From Physocladia obscura (Eukaryota > Chytridiomycota > Chytridiomycetes > Chytridiales > Chytriomycetaceae), in the NCBI GenBank assembly GCA_027596945.1, contig JADGJH010000100.1:1-30928 (forward strand): DNA of 30,928 bases, read 5' to 3'. The first letter of the stretch is position 1. Each line of letters opens with the position of its first letter. The position numbers and the translations under genes are program-made. The notes under the pieces were generated by a model that was given only the letters and a program-made list of their open reading frames with translations, did no database searches and was not told the origin of the DNA. This document shows positions 26,650-30,928 of the stretch, in pieces.

Positions 26650-29449
26650 ATGGCTAGTAAAGAGTTAAATTACTCGTCTAGTGTGGAGTTTAATTGCTCA
26701 AGGCGTTTCAGCTGGAAAAGACAGCTTGTGGGGCTTTTGCGCTGGAATTTCACCCTGAAGGTACTCTGATTTCGTTGTAATGAAAGATTCACAGATTAAA
26801 TTGATTATAAAAATGGCAGAAACGTGAGCCAGCATTTGTAGCCAATGATCTTATAAGCACATTGTTATTTCTGTTTATTCTTGTGATGCTGAACCGGGGA
26901 TTGAGCAGCCCAGCCGGAACATGTAAGTTATCTTGTATTTTTTTGCAAACTACTTATAATTCCATGTCCAGCTTCTGCTAATCGACTGCCAACACTTTCT
27001 TCGCTTTGCTCGGCTACAAACAATCAAGGATGCATTCCACTTGCTTATGTTTTGCCATCTGCTGGAAACAGTTCGGTTGCTGGGAAATCGGTAGATGCAA
27101 TTCTTGGGGAACTGTCCCTGCTTCTGCAACAATCAGAGCCACTATTTTCGAGCGATCTTCCGACTCTATCAAACCGAGACGATTTGGCTGTACAGTTCAA
27201 AGCAAATTCCGATATCTTCCATGTTGCTCTTGAATTTGGATCTATTAACGAATCCACTTTTGACACTGAGTATTACATTTGGATTCCTGACACTGTCTTA
27301 ATTTCCGATTTTAATTCTGTCGGATACACTACTGCGCAAGCTTATGTTGATCGCGCGATTCTGAATGCTCAGCGCAATAGATCGGGAGTCCCAAAATTGA
27401 AAAGTCCGTTAGATTACTCGGACGATGGGATAAACGGCGTGCGTGTTGTATCGGTTTCCATCACAGCGAAATCAGCTGGGCTCACTCTGGTTTTTTACAT
27501 GATTCTCATGTTTCAATCTGCAACCGCAAACACAGCTCGCGCTATCGCAAATGATAAGAAGCTTCTCCGTCCCGAGATGGTTCTTATGGGTATGAATGAA
27601 ACCATTTATATTATTGCTGTGTTGGCGGTCCAAATAGCAGTCTCAGTCCCGATATCATTTATTGTTACAGCTGTCCTCTGTACCTTTGGAAACTTCTTTG
27701 AGTATACATCTTGGGTCTTGATATTAGTTATTATCGCGTTTTACACAATACTGGCCACTGTTTTTGGATACTTTCTGACTGTAATATCTTCCGACTCACG
27801 AGCAACGACAGGAATGGTTGCAATATCATTCTATCTTGGTTTGGGAATGTTTGGGATCGGTGAAATTCTTGTTTTTGACAAGCCTACGATCTCCAGCACG
27901 GTCCAGAACTTGCTTCTTCTGAGTCCTCATGCAGTATTTGGCAGAATTTTAGCTTTGTTGCAGGATCAAGAAGTTCAACTGAATTCTGTAACTTTTACGA
28001 ACCTCGGAGAGTATCAAAATATTTTGACTGCTTTGGTGATGCTTACTGTGGATATTCCAATATGGTTGGCGATTAGTTTGGGCATTGAAAATATGAAAAG
28101 CAGGTCATGGCCAATCAACTTCAAAAGAAAAAGCAATTTAAACACTGACTTTGAACTCGGTGATATTGGGGGTGAAGAAAACATTGAGACAGTTGACTTC
28201 TCGGCTATTGATAGTGTTGCTCAAAACTCCATAATAATATCAAAAATTATCAAGATTTTTCCCAAGAGAGAAAAATCCAAATCTACTGGTGGTGCAGCAA
28301 GTACTCTTAAAAAATTTATAGTGAACCCTTTCAAATCTGCACCAAAAGCGAAAAATGTCATAGCATTGAAAGGAGTTTCAATGAATTTGCATGCTGGGCA
28401 AACGTTAGCATTGCTGGGGTAAGTTTACTAAACTTTTGGATATAACTATATTTAATTTTTGGTGACAGTCACAATGGAAGTGGAAAAACGACAATGCTTT
28501 CGATTTTAAACGGGGGATTACGCCAGTCAAGTGGTCAAGTTCTCATAAAGTTACCAACAAATCTTCCGGATGGTTTTATATACTTGGATACTACCAAACC
28601 TACTGACTTAAAAACGATGCGTCAAAACTTGGGAGTTTGTCCTCAATTTGATGTCTTGTTTCCTGCATTCACTTGTAAAGAGGTTGGTTGTGGAGTTTTT
28701 TTCAGTGAACTAAAAAATAGTGACAGCATTTGATTCTCTACGCGGCCCTTAAAGGAATTACGATTGATTCAGAAAGTCCGCAAAATGCATCAAGCAAATT
28801 GCTGGTTTATATTGACACGTTGCTTAATGATGTTGATCTCACAGAAAAGTCAAACGTTCGAGTTAGCGCACTGTCTGGAGGACAGAAAAGAAAACTCAGT
28901 CTCGCGATTGCACTTCTTGGAAATCCATCTATCATATTACTTGACGAACCGACTTCTGGCATGGATGTGGCTGCAACTGAAAAAGTATGGAAATTGATTC
29001 AGGAAATCAAGAATAATCGCACAATTATCATCACAACTCACAGTATGGAGGAAGCCGACACACTCGGAGATCGAATCGCAATTTTAAATAAAGGACAACT
29101 TCAAACTGTTGGAACATCCATGTTTTTGAAGGGAAAGTTTGGTGTCGGTTTCAGACTCATCGTCGATTTAGCTGATGGCAGCTTGTTCAACGAAGTGTTT
29201 GAAATCGTCCAAACAGTTTTTCCAAGTGCATCTCTGGAAACTTCTTCGAATACAAGTGGAACAATTTTGTTGGAGAAAGAAAATGGAATGGGCTCTTTGG
29301 AATATTCAGCACTATTGTCAAAATTATTTGCTTTATTTCATGCAAAGCTGGAATCAGGTGAACTTGTGAATTTGAAAGCCGTTGGACTTGGTCAAACAAC
29401 TTTGGAGCAAGTATTTTTAGCTTTGAAGGACCAAGATATATCTGAATAA
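26650..29449 (+). CDS. ABCA-class half transporter (resembles the N-terminal half of full ABCA proteins)
   Basis: Five exons (26650-26760, 26820-26922, 26972-28418, 28469-28682, 28727-29449) give 865 aa in TMD-NBD order; introns are 44-59 nt. The start is ATG 26650 (MASKELNYSSS). The first membrane helix is at about 46-63 (LISTLLFLFILVMLNRG), followed by an outside loop with Cys residues (about 65-215), a membrane block (about 215-430), and a linker rich in Lys and acidic residues. The NBD has Walker A GHNGSGKTT (about 554-562), Q-loop VCPQFDVLFP, signature LSGGQKRKL (about 674), Walker B IILLDEPTSGMD, H-loop TTHSMEEAD, and the ABCA ending LGQTTLEQVFLALKD. GHNGSGKTT and LSGGQKRKLS are typical of NBD1 of full-size ABCA transporters. 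All catalytic residues are present. Lipid transport is the family role; substrate and membrane are unknown. It shares a promoter with the minus-strand ABCA half. Confidence 0.92.
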
Positions 29450-29450
29450 A
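29445..29450 (+). terminator. AATAAA overlapping the ABCA stop codon
   Basis: The hexamer includes the TAA stop (29447-29449). If used, the 3' UTR would be very short, and the next gene starts only 145 bp on. Confidence 0.4.
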
Positions 29451-29594
29451 ATTTGTTAAATCAAGACTCTTTTTCAAATTTTTAAATTTGTTTTGTTAAG
29501 TTATCGGTTGTAATTTTTACGTGATCGCCAATAATTGCTGTTGGTTCTGTTGGTAATTGGAAGTTCGTTTCTTTTGTTTTTTGTTTTTTTCAAA

Positions 29595-30928
29595 ATGACG
29601 AAGAAAGCAAACGCAAACTCAAATACAAAAAAACAAAGTGTTGATGAAGCACAAGAATTTCTGGATTCTCTGCTACTCGATGATAATCAAACGAAGCAGA
29701 TTCAGCCAGAAATATCATCACAACTCTCCGCCACTGCCGTTGCAGATTCACCAGTGCTACTCAAGAGCCTCGCATCTCTAACAGCCGGAATTAAAGCCAC
29801 TAAATTGAAGCTGGATGAACTGAAACACCAGTCAGTGATTTTGTTTTAAATCAGATTTCTTTAGAGACTTTTTGAGTGAACAAACAACTCAGGATTCCTT
29901 CCCTCCCAACATCTTTTGGTGTTTCTCTTTTAGAACTCAAGCTCCATTCTCTTTTGTCATACCTTACTAGTTTATCGTTTTTCATTCTGATGAAACTTCA
30001 GGGAAAATCGACCGCAAATACGTCACCAACAACACCGTGCATTTCCAAACTCGTCGAATTGCGTGTTGTGCTCGAAAAAATACGTCCAATCGAAGCAAAA
30101 TTAAAGTACCAAATCGATAAAGTCCTTAAAGCAGCCACTGAATGCGAAAAAGTTACAGCCCATGGTGAAACTCGTGCGCCAATTTCGGAAGTCGATCTTG
30201 GGGCCAGTGGAATCCTTGATCCGCTTCAGTTTCGTCCAAACCCAAAAAATTTTGTTGGCGCTGCTGCAGCAGAAAAATCTACTAACGATGCCCCGACTGA
30301 ACTCGGAGGAGTCTATAGACCTCCACGCATTACTCCGCTCAAATATACTGGCGATATTTCTGCTTCTGCAAAAAAGCCGTCCCTGTCAACTTCGACACGC
30401 GATTCTCTCTCGAAGTCTCGGCTATTCCGCGATATGCGTGAAACTTTTGATACGACTCGGCCAGAGCAGGTTACATCGCATGGTACAGGTTATGGAGTGC
30501 GCGAAATGCGTGATACACGCGACGAAGAGTTGGAAAAAATTCAAGAGTTTGAGCTCAATAATTACCAACGGTTGGGTGCAACCCGGGATAGAAATAAGCG
30601 TGAAAAAGCCGCTATGCGGAGGGCGGCGGGCGGAGGTGGTGGGATTATGGATGAGATGGAAAATTTGGAGACAGATTTTTTGCGGATGGAAGAAGTTGAT
30701 CGTGCAGTCGGAAAGGATGACAGAGAGAAATATGGTGCAGCGGGAAGTGTGCTTTCAAAAAGAAATGCAAGAGCTGAAGAAATGTTTGGCACTGGAGGAG
30801 GTAAAAAGAGAAAGTTTGGTGACGCAGGAGAGTTGGTCACAAAAGCAAGTGGGGAAGGAGGACAACGAAGTGGATACACCCGTGATCTCAGAAAAGCTCG
30901 CCAAATGCGCAATAAGGAAAAGAAGAAG
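29595..30928 (+). CDS. LCP5: Lcp5/neuroguidin-like Sas10-family ribosome biogenesis protein, 3' end outside the window
   Basis: Exon 1 is 29595-29834 (80 aa, MTKKANANSNTKK...). Exon 2 most likely starts at 29942 and stays open to the window edge (329 codons), so about 409 aa are visible. The 107-nt intron is chosen because the sequence just before the more obvious acceptor-like site at 30001 reads LHSLLSYLTSLSFFILMKL in frame, matching the hydrophobic helix of the Sas10/Utp3/C1D domain. It is followed by KLVELRVVLEKIRPIEAKLK, the family's most conserved block. Downstream come the FRPNPKNF segment, a basic linker, FELNNYQRLGATR, and a Lys/Arg-rich C-terminus. Lcp5 works in the U3 snoRNP/SSU processome during 18S rRNA maturation in the nucleolus. 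The donor (TCA|GTGATT) and acceptor (CTCAAG|CTC) are not strong, so the splice junction is the uncertain point; the family call is solid. Confidence 0.88.

Noticed and set aside
1..30928. tRNA, rRNA, riboswitch and CRISPR signals
   Set aside because: No stretch with paired A and B boxes, no rRNA-like sequence and no repeat-spacer pattern was seen on either strand; a covariance search would be needed to exclude small RNAs fully.

Overview
The window is nuclear DNA of a fungus, most likely an early-diverging zoosporic lineage such as a chytrid. Five things point there: many short GT..AG introns (35 to about 107 nt); a fungal-type PDR/ABCG transporter; an NHP6-like HMG protein; a Gac1-like glycogen-targeting subunit of protein phosphatase 1; and ABCA-class half transporters, a class I recall as missing from Dikarya but present in basal fungi. 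No species can be named from the sequence alone.

Layout. 1-3.65 kb is a decayed, virus- or large-transposon-like element cut by the left edge. It holds a family-B DNA polymerase palm, a Pif1/RecD-like SF1 helicase and an HNH nuclease in what was apparently one reading unit, then a RING/SIAH-like zinc-finger gene, and tail-to-tail with it an unknown coiled-coil gene. It is broken by frameshifts and in-frame TGA codons and is strikingly poor in CpG. 4.0-11.1 kb carries four minus-strand single-exon genes for long, disordered, low-complexity proteins that I do not recognise. 11.9-12.6 kb is the ribosomal protein uL6 gene (RPL9). 12.8-13.75 kb is a second CpG-poor patch with a 15-bp perfect inverted repeat and a broken ORF of unknown family. 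13.9-15.9 kb is a two-exon CBM21/RVxF protein (PP1 glycogen-targeting subunit), divergent from a 13-exon, 1446-residue PDR transporter at 16.9-22.0 kb. 22.9-23.3 kb is the HMG-box gene, convergent with the first of two ABCA half transporters. These two (23.6-26.3 kb minus, 26.65-29.45 kb plus) are head-to-head around a 379-bp promoter that carries a phased TCAATCA array. The window ends inside a Lcp5/neuroguidin (Sas10 family) gene.

How they relate. Most of the genes are independent housekeeping or chromatin functions. Two neighbourhoods look functionally linked: the divergent ABCA pair, whose domains resemble the two halves of a full ABCA transporter, and the shared intergenic region between the PP1-targeting gene and the PDR pump, which carries a strong palindrome. 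The decayed element at the left edge is the most unusual content. All exon joins were made by hand from splice signals, reading frame and family similarity; no transcript data or database searches were available.
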